The notes: generated by a model not told the origin, from the sequence alone. Positions 1 to 7,291 are shown, counted from the first letter of the stretch. The stretch: 20,335 bases of DNA from Elusimicrobia bacterium UBA6262 (GCA_002441095.1 DJVG01000049.1:1-20335), one strand, 5' to 3'. Program-made: numbers and translations.

Positions 1-43
1 GTGTAGAGGTGTAAAGTAAAAGCAAAATATTGATAACAACGAG

Positions 44-55
44 ATTGCCTGGTAG
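44..55. repeat. 12-bp direct repeat, left copy (tRNA-Asn 5' end)
   Basis: ATTGCCTGGTAG here is identical to 381-392, which covers the first ten bases of tRNA-Asn plus two preceding bases. The two copies bracket the GIY-YIG ORF and its upstream hairpins. This could be the remnant of a tRNA gene disrupted by insertion, or a target duplication. Seen directly; the insertion history is inferred. Confidence 0.6.
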
Positions 56-58
56 ATC

Positions 59-114
59 CCCGCCAACAGCAAGGCAGTTAGGCGGGCCCTCCTGAATGCG
101 AAGCTTTCGGAGGG
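59..114 (+). other. two tandem hairpins upstream of the GIY-YIG ORF
   Basis: CCCGCC (59-64) pairs with GGCGGG (81-86), and directly next to it CCCTCC (87-92) pairs with GGAGGG (109-114), with extra GAA/TTC pairing inside the second. They stack head to tail between the left repeat and the ORF. The second arm GGAGGG lies 15 bases before the ATG at 130, so it may mask or position a ribosome site, or the pair may be the structured end of a mobile unit. Confidence 0.5.
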
Positions 115-129
115 AATGGTGGGAATATA

Positions 130-426
130 ATGTATTATGTTTATGTGCTATATGGTGCCGAGCAAGATAAGCTTTATATTGGCTTTACAGAAGATTTAAA
201 AAAACGCATTAAAGAACACCAAAGAAATACTTGTCACACAACAAAACGATTGAGTAATTTTGAATTAGTGTATTATGAAGCATGTAAAGCCAAGAAAGAT
301 GCAACTAATCGGGAAAAGCAATTAAAAACAGGTTTTGGTAGAGGATATTTAAGGAAAAGAGTATCGAATTATTTAACAAAATTGCCTGGTAGCTCAATGG
401 TGGAGCGAGCGACTGTTAATCGCTAG
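130..426 (+). CDS. GIY-YIG nuclease family protein, 3' end overlapping tRNA-Asn
   Basis: Small single-domain GIY-YIG endonuclease of the UvrC-N-terminal/YhbQ-like type. Visible motifs are YVYVL near residue 3, LYIGFT near residue 16, an Arg in KKRIKEH near residue 26, and NREKQLK near residues 61-67, which carries the usual metal-binding Glu. The recognisable domain ends near residue 83. The last 16 residues (TKLPGSSMVERATVNR) are translated partly from tRNA-Asn, and the stop TAG (424-426) lies in the tRNA anticodon stem, so the C-tail is not a designed domain. A GTGGGA stretch about 7 bases before the ATG can serve as ribosome site. Proteins of this type act as DNA nucleases and often sit in selfish elements; the specific target here is unknown. 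Confident on family, not on role. Confidence 0.8.
   Translation: MYYVYVLYGAEQDKLYIGFTEDLKKRIKEHQRNTCHTTKRLSNFELVYYEACKAKKDATNREKQLKTGFGRGYLRKRVSNYLTKLPGSSMVERATVNR
381..392. repeat. 12-bp direct repeat, right copy
   Basis: Second copy of ATTGCCTGGTAG, spanning the 5' acceptor arm of tRNA-Asn; partner at 44-55, 337 bp away. The functional tRNA is the one at this end. Confidence 0.6.
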
Positions 427-454
427 GTTGTAGGTTCGAGTCCTACCCAGGCAG
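383..454 (+). tRNA. tRNA-Asn (anticodon GTT)
   Basis: A full cloverleaf can be folded by hand. Acceptor TGCCTGG (383-389) pairs with CCAGGCA (447-453), discriminator G454. The D stem is GCTC (392-395) with GAGC (403-406). The anticodon stem AGCGA (408-412) pairs with TCGCT (420-424) around loop CTGTTAA, anticodon GTT at 415-417. The T stem is GTAGG (430-434) with CCTAC (442-446) and loop TTCGAGT. The 3' CCA is not encoded. The GIY-YIG reading frame enters the first 44 bases of the gene, so transcription from upstream would produce a joint transcript needing processing. Confidence 0.95.
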
Positions 455-465
455 TAGTTCGGCGC

Positions 466-497
466 AGAGGGTGGTCAATTAAATGACCACCCTCTTT
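466..497 (+). terminator. intrinsic terminator after tRNA-Asn
   Basis: A 12-bp perfect stem, AGAGGGTGGTCA (466-477) with TGACCACCCTCT (484-495), loop ATTAAA, followed by a short T run. It lies 11 bases after the tRNA, and probably ends the tRNA transcript. The T tract is weak, so it could equally be a processing or protective hairpin. Confidence 0.7.
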
Positions 498-553
498 GCT
501 CACTACGAGTATTTCGCCGAAGGGGATATTAAGCCCAGCAGGAGTTCTTGTTT

Positions 554-1018
554 TTAGTGCTTTTTATGTCCTCGTCCATTGTCCCAGCGATCATGTTTAT
601 TATGCTGCTCTTCCCGTACCTCATCCCTGCCTGGGCGGAAATATCGGCCATCATAATGGTAGTGATTACGGCTATAACGCCGGTATTCCTCATTCCGTAT
701 AGCAATGATCCTATTATACTTATGCCGGCGAAATCCCGGGGGCAGTTTTTCATAGCGAACTGCGACCCAAGGCCCTTGATAGCCAGAGGACCTATACCAG
801 CCATTACCATGATACAGGTAATAATGGTAATCAAAATAGAACAGGTCATATGGTACCCCGATAGCTACATAGAAGCCTAAAGGGGAAGGTGCAATAAACA
901 TAGGTGGCCTATTGCCTATATTTATATTCAACCTTACCCCAACGTTAGCCGCTTGTACAGCAGTCAGGCTGGCTAATAGGAATAAAAGACATGCCAGCAG
1001 CATAGCTATTTTCCTCAT
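554..1018 (-). CDS. exported His/Tyr/Arg-rich protein of unknown function
   Basis: The 154-residue product starts with a Sec signal peptide (MRKIAML..., cleavage likely after AVQA near residue 23). The mature part opens with a Pro-rich segment and a core reading PLGFYVAIGVPYDLFYFDYH followed by YLYHGNGWYRSSGYQGPW and KLPPGFRRHK, an aromatic-rich pattern I associate with small periplasmic or outer-membrane proteins of unknown role in Deltaproteobacteria and similar groups. The C-terminal third is low complexity, dominated by Arg, His, Tyr and Asp, and might bind metal or nucleic acid non-specifically. A good ribosome site (GGAGGT) sits 5 bases before the ATG. It is transcribed away from the iron-uptake operon, with which it shares a 171-bp intergenic region. 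No function is assigned. Confidence 0.75.
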   Translation of the reverse strand: MRKIAMLLACLLFLLASLTAVQAANVGVRLNINIGNRPPMFIAPSPLGFYVAIGVPYDLFYFDYHYYLYHGNGWYRSSGYQGPWVAVRYEKLPPGFRRHKYNRIIAIRNEEYRRYSRNHYHYDGRYFRPGRDEVREEQHNKHDRWDNGRGHKKH

Positions 1019-1123
1019 AAATACCTCCGGCTAACAAAGTCTAGGGACTAAAGTATTGTCCTCAACTAATTAGACAACACAGTCCTCAGGTTGGTTCCAA
1101 AGCGAGAGTAAAAATAATCCCGC

Positions 1124-1152
1124 TTGACAAAATCTATTGAGCCTGTTATATT
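1124..1152 (+). promoter_or_regulatory. sigma-70-type promoter of the dtxR-feoB operon
   Basis: TTGACA (1124-1129), 17-bp spacer, TATATT (1147-1152). It is one of the best matches to consensus in the window and lies 38 bp before the regulator start codon. Confidence 0.8.
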
Positions 1153-1164
1153 AGGTATGCCTAA
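1151..1164. promoter_or_regulatory. DtxR-family operator-like palindrome
   Basis: TTAGGTATGCCTAA has 5-bp inverted arms TTAGG/CCTAA around a 4-bp centre. Its first bases overlap the -10 box and it covers the likely transcription start. The arms match the TTAGG/CCTAA half-sites known for DtxR/IdeR operators. A further CCTAA half-site lies at 1183-1187. Metal-dependent repression of its own operon by the encoded regulator is the natural reading; the binding itself is inferred. Confidence 0.65.
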
Positions 1165-1189
1165 ACTTGTTTAACAGGGGAACCTAACG

Positions 1190-1852
1190 ATGCCTACCAA
1201 GAACCAGGAAGACTATCTGGAAACAATATTCCACCTTGAATCTGAGGGGAAAACACCTACTACGCAGGAAATTGCCCAGCACCTTAAGATTTCTGCTGCT
1301 TCTGTATCTGAAAACCTGAAGAAGCTAGCTAAGGATAATCTGGTTAAACATGAATTATATAAAGGCGTAACCCTTACCCCAAAAGGGAAAAATGTAGCTA
1401 TCGATGTAGTACGGCGTCACCGGCTCAGTGAGCGGTTCCTGGTAGATAAGCTTGGGCTGAAGTGGGAAAATGTTCATGAAGAAGCCCACAAGATAGAGCA
1501 TGGTATTTCCAAAGTAGTTGGTAATAAGCTATATAAGATACTAGGCAAGCCTAAGACCTGTCCGCATGGCAATCCGCTTCCTGATGAAAAAGGGCATATA
1601 AAAGAAGAGCCATCTTCACCGCTTAATACCCTGCAGAAAAATGATAAAGCCAAGATAGTAAAGATCACAGATGAAGACCCGAAACTCCTTTGCTATTTGG
1701 CTACTTTGGGCCTCATGCCCAAGATGAAAATACGCATCGAAGAAAAAGCGCCGTTTGATGGGCCGATTATGGTCAAGGTTGGTGAAGCAACCTATGCGCT
1801 GGGTAAAAAGATCGCAGAATCGATCTGGGTGAGAAAATATGAGCATGAATAA
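1190..1852 (+). CDS. DtxR/MntR-family metalloregulator fused to a FeoA domain
   Basis: Metal-dependent transcription repressor of 220 residues. The N-terminal winged helix-turn-helix covers about residues 1-65, the dimerisation/metal region about 70-120, with the family motif CPHGNPLP at 124-131, and a C-terminal FeoA/SH3-like domain at about 144-218. Candidate metal ligands by alignment to known members: Asp8, Glu11, His77, His96, His100, Glu103, His104. Asp8 and Glu11 match MntR, while His100 takes the place held by Cys102 in DtxR and Glu99 in MntR, so metal preference cannot be read off simply. Being first in an operon with feoB, with an operator palindrome over its promoter, it most likely senses Fe(II). 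The FeoA domain may act within the regulator or serve FeoB, as no separate feoA is visible. It overlaps feoB by 14 bases. Confidence 0.93.
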   Translation: MPTKNQEDYLETIFHLESEGKTPTTQEIAQHLKISAASVSENLKKLAKDNLVKHELYKGVTLTPKGKNVAIDVVRRHRLSERFLVDKLGLKWENVHEEAHKIEHGISKVVGNKLYKILGKPKTCPHGNPLPDEKGHIKEEPSSPLNTLQKNDKAKIVKITDEDPKLLCYLATLGLMPKMKIRIEEKAPFDGPIMVKVGEATYALGKKIAESIWVRKYEHE

Positions 1853-3869
1853 TTACCAGTCAGAAATAGAAAAGATCAGAAAAGAGACCAGCTTTACTAT
1901 TGCCCTGGTGGGCAATCCTAATGTGGGCAAATCAACCGTATTCAATCATTTAACCGGATTAGGTGCGGTTACTGCCAATTATCCCGGCAAAACAGTCACT
2001 TTAAATGTCGGGGTTGCTGAATACCAGGATGTTTCGATCGGCATTATTGACCTCCCTGGGACTTACTCGCTGGGATCTGTCTCTGAGGACCAGTTTGTAG
2101 CCAGGCAGGAAATTCTCGAGGGGCATGCCAATGTAGTGGTAGTGATCGTTGATGCCACTAACCTGGAGCGTAATTTATATATGGTACTCCAGCTTATTGA
2201 TCTCGGTTTCCCAGTGGTAGTGGCATGTAATTTAATGGATCTTGCCGCTAAACACAATATTTGTGTGTATACTGATAAGCTCAGTGAATATTTGGGTGTG
2301 CCGGTAATTCCCATGACTGCGACTACTGGCGAAGGTATAGAAAAACTGGTCGAAACTTGTATCGGCATAGTGAATCATTCTGTAATTATGGCGCCTAAAT
2401 TACCTGCTTACGGCAAAGACATCATGGATCATATAGAAGAGCTTGCAGTGATCATAAGCAGGCAGTTGAAAAATAATCCTTATGGCTTATCCGCCCGCGC
2501 CTTGGCGATTCTTATTCTTGAGCAGGATGAAGAGTTTGTCAATTATTTAGCCGCTGACAAGTATGGCGCCGCAGTACTGAATAAGGCCGAGCTTATATTT
2601 AGGGAAATCGAAAGGACCCACGGTGAAAAACCAGCTATCAGGCTAGCCCGGGAACGTCATGGCTATGAAGGATTTTTAGCTGATAAGGTACAACAAATCG
2701 GGGTTTGCCAAGTATCTCTCCCCACTAAGCTTTGGCGGTTATCGCTTAAGCCAGTTACCGGCTTGCCTATTTTGCTGGCTGGTCTTTTCGCGGTATTTCT
2801 GGTCATGTATTTTTTAGGCGGCTATTTATCAGCTGGTTTTGATGCTTTGTGGGTGCGTTTTATTTCGCCGTATATAAAGTTCTTGGTACATGCTATTTTT
2901 GGCCACAATACCATTGCTAATACTATACTCTGGGGGGTCGATGCTGGCATCCAGGCCGCCTTAGCAGTAGGAATACCCTATATTTTGACCTTTTATATCA
3001 TGTTAGCCTTTCTTGAAGATACCGGGTACTTAAATTCGATAGCTTTTCTAACTGACAGCCTGATGCATAAGGTAGGTCTGCACGGGAGATCGATAATTCC
3101 TATTATCGCGGGAGCCGGCTGTAATGTCCCGGCCATATTAGGCACCAGGGTTCTGACCACCCGCCGGGAAAAGATCATAGCCTGTACTTTAATAACACTT
3201 GTGCCTTGCAGTGCGAGGACCGCCATAATTATGGGTGCGGTTGCTTTTTTTGTCGGGTGGCAATGGGCTTTAGCCATATACCTGATCAATTTTTTGATCG
3301 GTATACTGGTCGGCCGCACGATGGCTATTTTTTTACCTGGGCAGTCATCCGGTTTAGTGATGGAAATGTTCCCCTTTAGGATGCCGAAGCTGGCTACGGT
3401 ATTAAAAAAAACCTGGTATCGGTTTAAAGAATTTTTATTAGTAGCTATTCCGATCATTGCGGTTGGCAGTTTGGTGTTAGGTAGTTTGTATGAAACCAAG
3501 TATTTGTGGTATCTTACCCGCCCCATGAGTTTTATTATTGAAAATTGGCTTGGTCTGCCGGCGATAGCCGGGATTTGTTTATTATTTGGCATTCTCAGGA
3601 AAGAGCTGGCCCTCCAGCTTTTGCTGGCCCTGGCTATTGTGCAGTATGGCCCCAATGTTCAGAACTTATTGAATTTTATGAATAAACAACAGATCTTTAT
3701 CTTTGGCTTAGTAACTACTCTCTATATACCATGTATCGCTGCTATCTCGGTGTTGGTCAAGGAGCTTGGCTGGAAAACAGCTGTACTGATCACGCTTTTT
3801 ACTATTACGCTGGCTGTGGTGGTGGGTGGGCTGGCCAACCAGGCGCTGAATATTTTTCACCTTTTATAA
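1839..3869 (+). CDS. feoB: ferrous iron transporter FeoB
   Basis: Inner-membrane Fe(II) importer with a cytoplasmic GTPase domain, 676 residues, on the short side of the family (E. coli FeoB is about 770). G1 GNPNVGKST is at residues 25-33, the switch region NYPGKTVT near 47-54, G3 DLPG at 71-74 and G4 NLMD at 131-134. A helical spacer domain follows to about residue 285, then the membrane core with the hallmark GAGCNVPAI and CSARTAI segments, where conserved Cys residues lie in the permeation path. The start at 1839 overlaps the end of the regulator; an in-frame ATG at 1845 is an alternative. Translational coupling with the regulator is likely. No FeoC is visible, and FeoA occurs only as the domain fused to the regulator. 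Confidence 0.97.
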   Translation: MSMNNYQSEIEKIRKETSFTIALVGNPNVGKSTVFNHLTGLGAVTANYPGKTVTLNVGVAEYQDVSIGIIDLPGTYSLGSVSEDQFVARQEILEGHANVVVVIVDATNLERNLYMVLQLIDLGFPVVVACNLMDLAAKHNICVYTDKLSEYLGVPVIPMTATTGEGIEKLVETCIGIVNHSVIMAPKLPAYGKDIMDHIEELAVIISRQLKNNPYGLSARALAILILEQDEEFVNYLAADKYGAAVLNKAELIFREIERTHGEKPAIRLARERHGYEGFLADKVQQIGVCQVSLPTKLWRLSLKPVTGLPILLAGLFAVFLVMYFLGGYLSAGFDALWVRFISPYIKFLVHAIFGHNTIANTILWGVDAGIQAALAVGIPYILTFYIMLAFLEDTGYLNSIAFLTDSLMHKVGLHGRSIIPIIAGAGCNVPAILGTRVLTTRREKIIACTLITLVPCSARTAIIMGAVAFFVGWQWALAIYLINFLIGILVGRTMAIFLPGQSSGLVMEMFPFRMPKLATVLKKTWYRFKEFLLVAIPIIAVGSLVLGSLYETKYLWYLTRPMSFIIENWLGLPAIAGICLLFGILRKELALQLLLALAIVQYGPNVQNLLNFMNKQQIFIFGLVTTLYIPCIAAISVLVKELGWKTAVLITLFTITLAVVVGGLANQALNIFHLL

Positions 3870-3879
3870 GGAGATTGGC

Positions 3880-4749
3880 GTGAAGGAAAAAATCGCTATT
3901 GGGTTATTAGCGCTCCTGCTTTTTGTAAATATGATCTATTTTATTAATAGTGTTGGTGAGTCTCCGGCCGAGATCAAGAAGGCCCAGGTTTTTATCAGTG
4001 CAGGCGATAAATACCTGGCGCGCCGCCAGTGGCAAGAGGCCTCCGCCGAGTATGCTAAAGCAGAAACAATATTCCGGAAAAGAGGGAAGAATGAGGATGC
4101 CGATGAGATGGCTTATCTGGTAAAACAGATCGAGACAATCCAAGCTTTTGCCTTGAAAAAAGAAAAAGAACCCGCACTTGCAGCAAAGATAGTCCCCATG
4201 AGGCCAATAGAGGCTAAGCCCGTATACAAACCAGAACCCAGTCAAAAGGCCGCTGCCTTAAAAAAAGTCATCAGTGAAAAAATCGTTAATATTGATGCCT
4301 ATTTTAATCTTGGCAATACTTATTATTCCCTGGGGCGATATGCTGAAGCAGAGGATGCTTATAAGAAGGTTCTGGCTGTACAGCCGATGGATTTTCAGGC
4401 ATATAACGGGATCGGTAATTGCAATAATGCCATGGGCAAGTACGAAAATGCCATCGCCGCTTATCAGACTTCAATAAACCTAAAGGCGAATAATTTTAAT
4501 GCTTTTAATAATATGGGCAACACCTATCGTAATATGAATAATAATGAGCAAGCTCTGGCCGCATACCAGAAAGCTTTAGAACTAAAACCTAATAACGCAG
4601 ATGTATATTATAATCTCGGGGTAACCCATAACCTTTTGGGACAAAAGAAAAAAGCCCAGAAGATGTTATCCAAAGCCAAAGCATTGTACGAAGAGCGTAA
4701 TAATGGTGCTGGGGCACAAAGAGCGGCACGGGTCTTGCAGAGTTTATAG
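3880..4749 (+). CDS. membrane-anchored TPR-repeat protein
   Basis: A 289-residue protein beginning with GTG, placed 10 bases after feoB with an AGGAG site. Residues 4-24 form one hydrophobic segment, either an anchor or an uncleaved signal. A helical region with a TPR-like helix pair (SAGDKYLARRQWQEASAEY) spans about residues 40-85, then a Lys/Pro-rich linker, then four regular 34-residue TPR units from about residue 138 to 273, each with the G-Y/A-A pattern and ending in LxPN-like turns. The many Asn residues in the repeats are typical of sel1-free TPR ladders. TPR proteins act as protein-binding scaffolds; the partner is unknown. Position after feoB suggests co-expression with iron uptake, but an internal promoter for the next gene begins at its end, so the operon stops here. 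Confidence 0.85.
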   Translation: MKEKIAIGLLALLLFVNMIYFINSVGESPAEIKKAQVFISAGDKYLARRQWQEASAEYAKAETIFRKRGKNEDADEMAYLVKQIETIQAFALKKEKEPALAAKIVPMRPIEAKPVYKPEPSQKAAALKKVISEKIVNIDAYFNLGNTYYSLGRYAEAEDAYKKVLAVQPMDFQAYNGIGNCNNAMGKYENAIAAYQTSINLKANNFNAFNNMGNTYRNMNNNEQALAAYQKALELKPNNADVYYNLGVTHNLLGQKKKAQKMLSKAKALYEERNNGAGAQRAARVLQSL

Positions 4750-4763
4750 GTTTTTGCTATAAT
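4735..4763 (+). promoter_or_regulatory. sigma-70-type promoter for the DUF1761 gene
   Basis: TTGCAG (4735-4740), 17-bp spacer, perfect TATAAT (4758-4763), placed over the end of the TPR gene and 33 bp before the next start codon. Confidence 0.65.
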
Positions 4764-4796
4764 CAATATGCTTCAAGTGAAAACAGGAGGGCTCTC

Positions 4797-5216
4797 ATGT
4801 GGCAGGCGGAAATTAACTATTTATTAGTGTTACTGGCGGCGATCGTGGCGATGCTTGTGGGGGCAGTTTGGTATTCGCCGCTCTTGTTTGGCAATGAATG
4901 GAAAAAGTTTGCCAAAATTTCTCCAGAAGCCATAGAAAAGGCCAGGCAAAAGAGCACCAGCAAATATTATGTTATCCAGTTTTGTGCTACGCTATTGACC
5001 AGCTATATACTGGCTCAGTTAGTATGTTTACTGCATGCTACTTCATTTGGTGATGGCGCCAAAATAGGTTTCTGGCTGTGGCTGGGTATTGTCGTCCCGG
5101 TGTTATTGGGCAGCGTTTTATGGGAACGCAAGTCAGTGCTCGCATATCTGATTGATCTTGGCCATTACCTGGCCTCCCTGGTCTTAATGGGAGGGATATT
5201 AGGTATTTGGTCTTAA
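4797..5216 (+). CDS. DUF1761-like small membrane protein
   Basis: A 139-residue protein with about four hydrophobic segments: residues 5-27, 58-80, 88-108 and 115-136. The first helix ends in the pattern VGAVWYSPLLFGNEWKK, characteristic of DUF1761 proteins, and the rest has the expected layout. Function is not established for the family. A strong AGGAGG-type site precedes the ATG, and it has its own promoter-like sequence in the end of the preceding gene. It ends 13 bp before a convergent gene with no clear terminator between them, so the two transcripts may overlap at their 3' ends. Confidence 0.78.
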   Translation: MWQAEINYLLVLLAAIVAMLVGAVWYSPLLFGNEWKKFAKISPEAIEKARQKSTSKYYVIQFCATLLTSYILAQLVCLLHATSFGDGAKIGFWLWLGIVVPVLLGSVLWERKSVLAYLIDLGHYLASLVLMGGILGIWS

Positions 5217-5229
5217 TCCTGCAAAAAAG

Positions 5230-5577
5230 TTATTTCCCCAGAATAAATTCTTTAGTCTTGTCTCCGCCTTTGCTGCAATCAGCATACACTTTAATGACCG
5301 CTTTAGGATTTTTGATCAATTCCGGCAGGTTGTAAACCGCTTTTTGGAGAGTGTTGCCCTGTTGGGCTTTAAAGTTCTGGGCGATCATTTTTATTCCGTT
5401 CACATAAATAACGATCTCTTCAATATAATGAGCCTCAGGATTATTCGTCCCATGCAGTACAGTCACTTCTATCTGAGTGGCGTCAATAGCCTTTACCTGG
5501 ATCGCTGTGGGCGGGTGCGCCAAAGCTATGCCGCTATAAAACATTACTACTGTTAACACTAACCATAGTTTATTCAT
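5230..5577 (-). CDS. small exported protein with superoxide-reductase-like core
   Basis: The start is set at 5577 because a Sec signal peptide begins there (MNKLWLVLTVVMFYSGIALA, then HPP) and AAAGGGGG lies just upstream; the longer frame to 5628 adds only a non-conserved leader. The mature part is about 95 residues. The stretch NNPEAHYIEEIVIYVNG and the following beta-rich region ending in IKVYADCSKGGDK resemble the immunoglobulin-like fold of desulfoferrodoxin/neelaredoxin (compare HPNKTEHHIRWIEVYF in the enzyme encoded at 13409). Most iron ligands of the enzyme are not present: the CxxH motif is missing, and only one His in the HYI segment and one Cys remain. I therefore read it as a non-catalytic or differently liganded periplasmic relative, function unknown. 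Confidence 0.65.
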   Translation of the reverse strand: MNKLWLVLTVVMFYSGIALAHPPTAIQVKAIDATQIEVTVLHGTNNPEAHYIEEIVIYVNGIKMIAQNFKAQQGNTLQKAVYNLPELIKNPKAVIKVYADCSKGGDKTKEFILGK

Positions 5578-5601
5578 AAAAGCCCCCTTTCTTCCTATAG
5601 T

Positions 5602-5630
5602 ATAATATAACACGAGGAATAAATACACAA
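5602..5630 (-). promoter_or_regulatory. possible promoter for the exported SOR-like protein
   Basis: On the minus strand TTGTGT (5630-5625), 17-bp spacer, TATTAT (5607-5602). The region is A/T-rich, so this is a weak call. Confidence 0.35.
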
Positions 5631-5635
5631 AAAAG

Positions 5636-5664
5636 TTGAGGGTAAATATCTTTTGTGATAGAAT
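5636..5664 (+). promoter_or_regulatory. promoter of the porin-cbiMN operon
   Basis: TTGAGG (5636-5641), 17-bp spacer, TAGAAT (5659-5664), 34 bp before the porin start codon. It overlaps the upstream region of the divergent gene, so the two promoters lie back to back. No cobalamin or Ni/Co riboswitch fits in the short leader. Confidence 0.55.
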
Positions 5665-5698
5665 GAACTATATTCAAAACCTGATAAATGGGGGAGAG

Positions 5699-6628
5699 AT
5701 GAAAAAAATTAATCTAATCTGGCTAATAACCGGGCTGTTGTTAATCAGCAGAGTAATGATAGCTGCAGAAGCAGGCAATACAGAAGAATGGGAGCCGGTC
5801 TCTGCCGGTCCAATTACTACTTGGGCAGCACCGGTTTGCGGGAAAGGGGTATTATATATCCAGCCTTTATTGTATTTTTCGCAGTCTAAAGGTTATTTTT
5901 TTGGACAGGGTGACTATTTTGACTGGCCTGATGGGATCAAATACCGGCAAAAACAGCAGCTTTTATTTATACAATATGGCCTGTCAGACCGTTGGGAAGC
6001 AGCTGTCCAGATGGCCTACCAGCAAAATTATGCCAGAGAACAGAATGATGATGACGAAGAGCTTGATGAGGCCACCAGCTCAGGCCTGGCTGATACTTAT
6101 TTATTTGCCCGCTATTGTGCCATTGAAGAAACAGAGAGCATCCCGCATGTGACCTGGTTATTGCAGCTAAAACTACCTACAGGGAAATACCAGCATGGGG
6201 AAGCAGATAAATACGGTACAGACATTATGGGAACTGGTTCCTATGACCCGGGGATTGGCGTAGTCCTTACCAAAAAAATAAAACCAGTGATGGTGCATTT
6301 TGATTTTCTCTATTCTAGGCCCAGCAAAGTTACCGTTGATGATATTAGCACTCGTTATGCGAATTATGTAAACTACGATTTTGGAGTAGAGTATTTTCTA
6401 CCTAAAGGATTCAACCTGATGCTGGAATTTAATGGTTTTAAACAAGGAGAAACCGAGTGGAATGGTGTTTTCGCCATAGACACAAACTCAGAATATATGC
6501 TCATGGCTCCCGGGATTGGCTGGTCCAATGAAAAAATACAGACCTTAATAGCCTGGCAAAGAACCTTATCCGGGACTAATATTGACAAAAATAATACTCT
6601 TGTTTTAACGGCAGTTTTTGGCTTTTAG
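5699..6628 (+). CDS. outer-membrane beta-barrel protein, MetA-pathway/transporter-like
   Basis: The start is placed at 5699: GGGGAGAG precedes it and the protein begins with a signal peptide (MKKINLIWLITGLLLISRVM..., cleavage near residue 22). The longer frame from 5636 would use the promoter as coding sequence. The mature protein of about 285 residues has alternating hydrophobic/polar strands, a long acidic loop (NDDDEELDE), the segment LQLKLPTGKY, and a C-terminal strand ending in Phe, the usual signal for barrel insertion. This pattern fits the family called putative MetA-pathway of phenol degradation, which is mostly uncharacterised outer-membrane porins. It sits 9 bp before cbiM and probably shares its transcript, suggesting passage of Co or Ni ions or a chelate through the outer membrane. 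That role is inferred from context only. Confidence 0.8.
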   Translation: MKKINLIWLITGLLLISRVMIAAEAGNTEEWEPVSAGPITTWAAPVCGKGVLYIQPLLYFSQSKGYFFGQGDYFDWPDGIKYRQKQQLLFIQYGLSDRWEAAVQMAYQQNYAREQNDDDEELDEATSSGLADTYLFARYCAIEETESIPHVTWLLQLKLPTGKYQHGEADKYGTDIMGTGSYDPGIGVVLTKKIKPVMVHFDFLYSRPSKVTVDDISTRYANYVNYDFGVEYFLPKGFNLMLEFNGFKQGETEWNGVFAIDTNSEYMLMAPGIGWSNEKIQTLIAWQRTLSGTNIDKNNTLVLTAVFGF

Positions 6629-6637
6629 GAGAGCATA

Positions 6638-7291
6638 ATGCATATACCTGACGGATTTTTAGCCCCCAATGTTTGGTTACCGACCTGGGGCATGGCTATT
6701 GGCTGGATTGCTTATTGCCTGAAAAAAACCAGGTCAATACTAAATGACAAAACTATTCCACTGATGGGAGTGATGAGTGCTTTCATCTTTGCCGCGCAAA
6801 TGGTGAACTTCCCGATAGCGGGCGGGACATCCGGTCACTTGCTGGGTGGATTACTGGCAGCAGTCTTGCTTGGACCCTATGCCGGCAGTCTGGTTATTGC
6901 CGTAGTCTTAAGCGCGCAATGTCTTATTTTCCAGGATGGCGGGTTAACGGCTTTAGGCGCAAATATTGTAAATATGTCACTAATTGGTACTGGCGGAGGA
7001 TATTTAATATATAAACTGTTAAACTCCATATTGCCTGGCATACTAGGTAAGAAAATAGGGATAACTACAGCCAGCTGGTTTTCCGTAATGTTGGCAGCTG
7101 TTTTTTGTTCTTTTGAACTGTCTTTTTCCGGGACTATCCCATTGAAAGTAGTATTACCGGCTATGGCTGGGGTACATGCTGTGATCGGGATCGGAGAAGC
7201 GATTATTACTTTTCTGGTATTGAGCTATGTCCTGAAGGTAAGGTCAGATCTGATTTATGCTCCAATGGTAGTGGCGGTGAACCATGAATAA
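6638..7291 (+). CDS. cbiM: cobalt/nickel ECF transporter substrate-binding subunit CbiM
   Basis: S-component of an energy-coupling-factor importer for Co2+ or Ni2+, 217 residues, normal length. It opens with MHIPDGFL, the family signature in which the free N-terminus and His2 bind the metal. The segment AAQMVNFPIAGGTSGHLLGG at about residues 47-66 carries the second conserved metal-site His, and LIFQDGGLTALGANIVNM lies near 90-107. About six to seven hydrophobic helices follow the family layout. AGGAGAG precedes the ATG. It overlaps the next gene by 8 bases. The ATPase CbiO and transmembrane partner CbiQ are absent from the window, so energy coupling is either borrowed from elsewhere or not used. 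Co versus Ni cannot be decided from the sequence. Confidence 0.95.
   Translation: MHIPDGFLAPNVWLPTWGMAIGWIAYCLKKTRSILNDKTIPLMGVMSAFIFAAQMVNFPIAGGTSGHLLGGLLAAVLLGPYAGSLVIAVVLSAQCLIFQDGGLTALGANIVNMSLIGTGGGYLIYKLLNSILPGILGKKIGITTASWFSVMLAAVFCSFELSFSGTIPLKVVLPAMAGVHAVIGIGEAIITFLVLSYVLKVRSDLIYAPMVVAVNHE

Noticed and set aside
1..43. Coding sequence at the left edge
   Set aside because: No open frame with a start or recognisable product in these bases; nothing assigned.
529..880. Overlapping frames on both strands in 496-880
   Set aside because: They are shadows of the exported protein at 554-1018 (-), which has a signal peptide and ribosome site; the others have neither.
1060..1120. Promoter for the minus-strand exported protein
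   Set aside because: TTGTCT with TACTTT at 16-bp spacing can be found near 1050-1075, but the match is too poor to list as a feature.
2993..3655. 220-codon open frame on the minus strand inside feoB
   Set aside because: It is opposite the highly conserved membrane core of FeoB; no ribosome site and no recognisable protein.
5217..5229. Expected bidirectional terminator between convergent genes
   Set aside because: The 13-bp gap has an A run but no stem; nothing supportable.
5641..5698. Possible cobalamin or Ni/Co riboswitch before the porin-cbiMN operon
   Set aside because: The leader between the promoter and start codon is under 35 bases, too short for either class.
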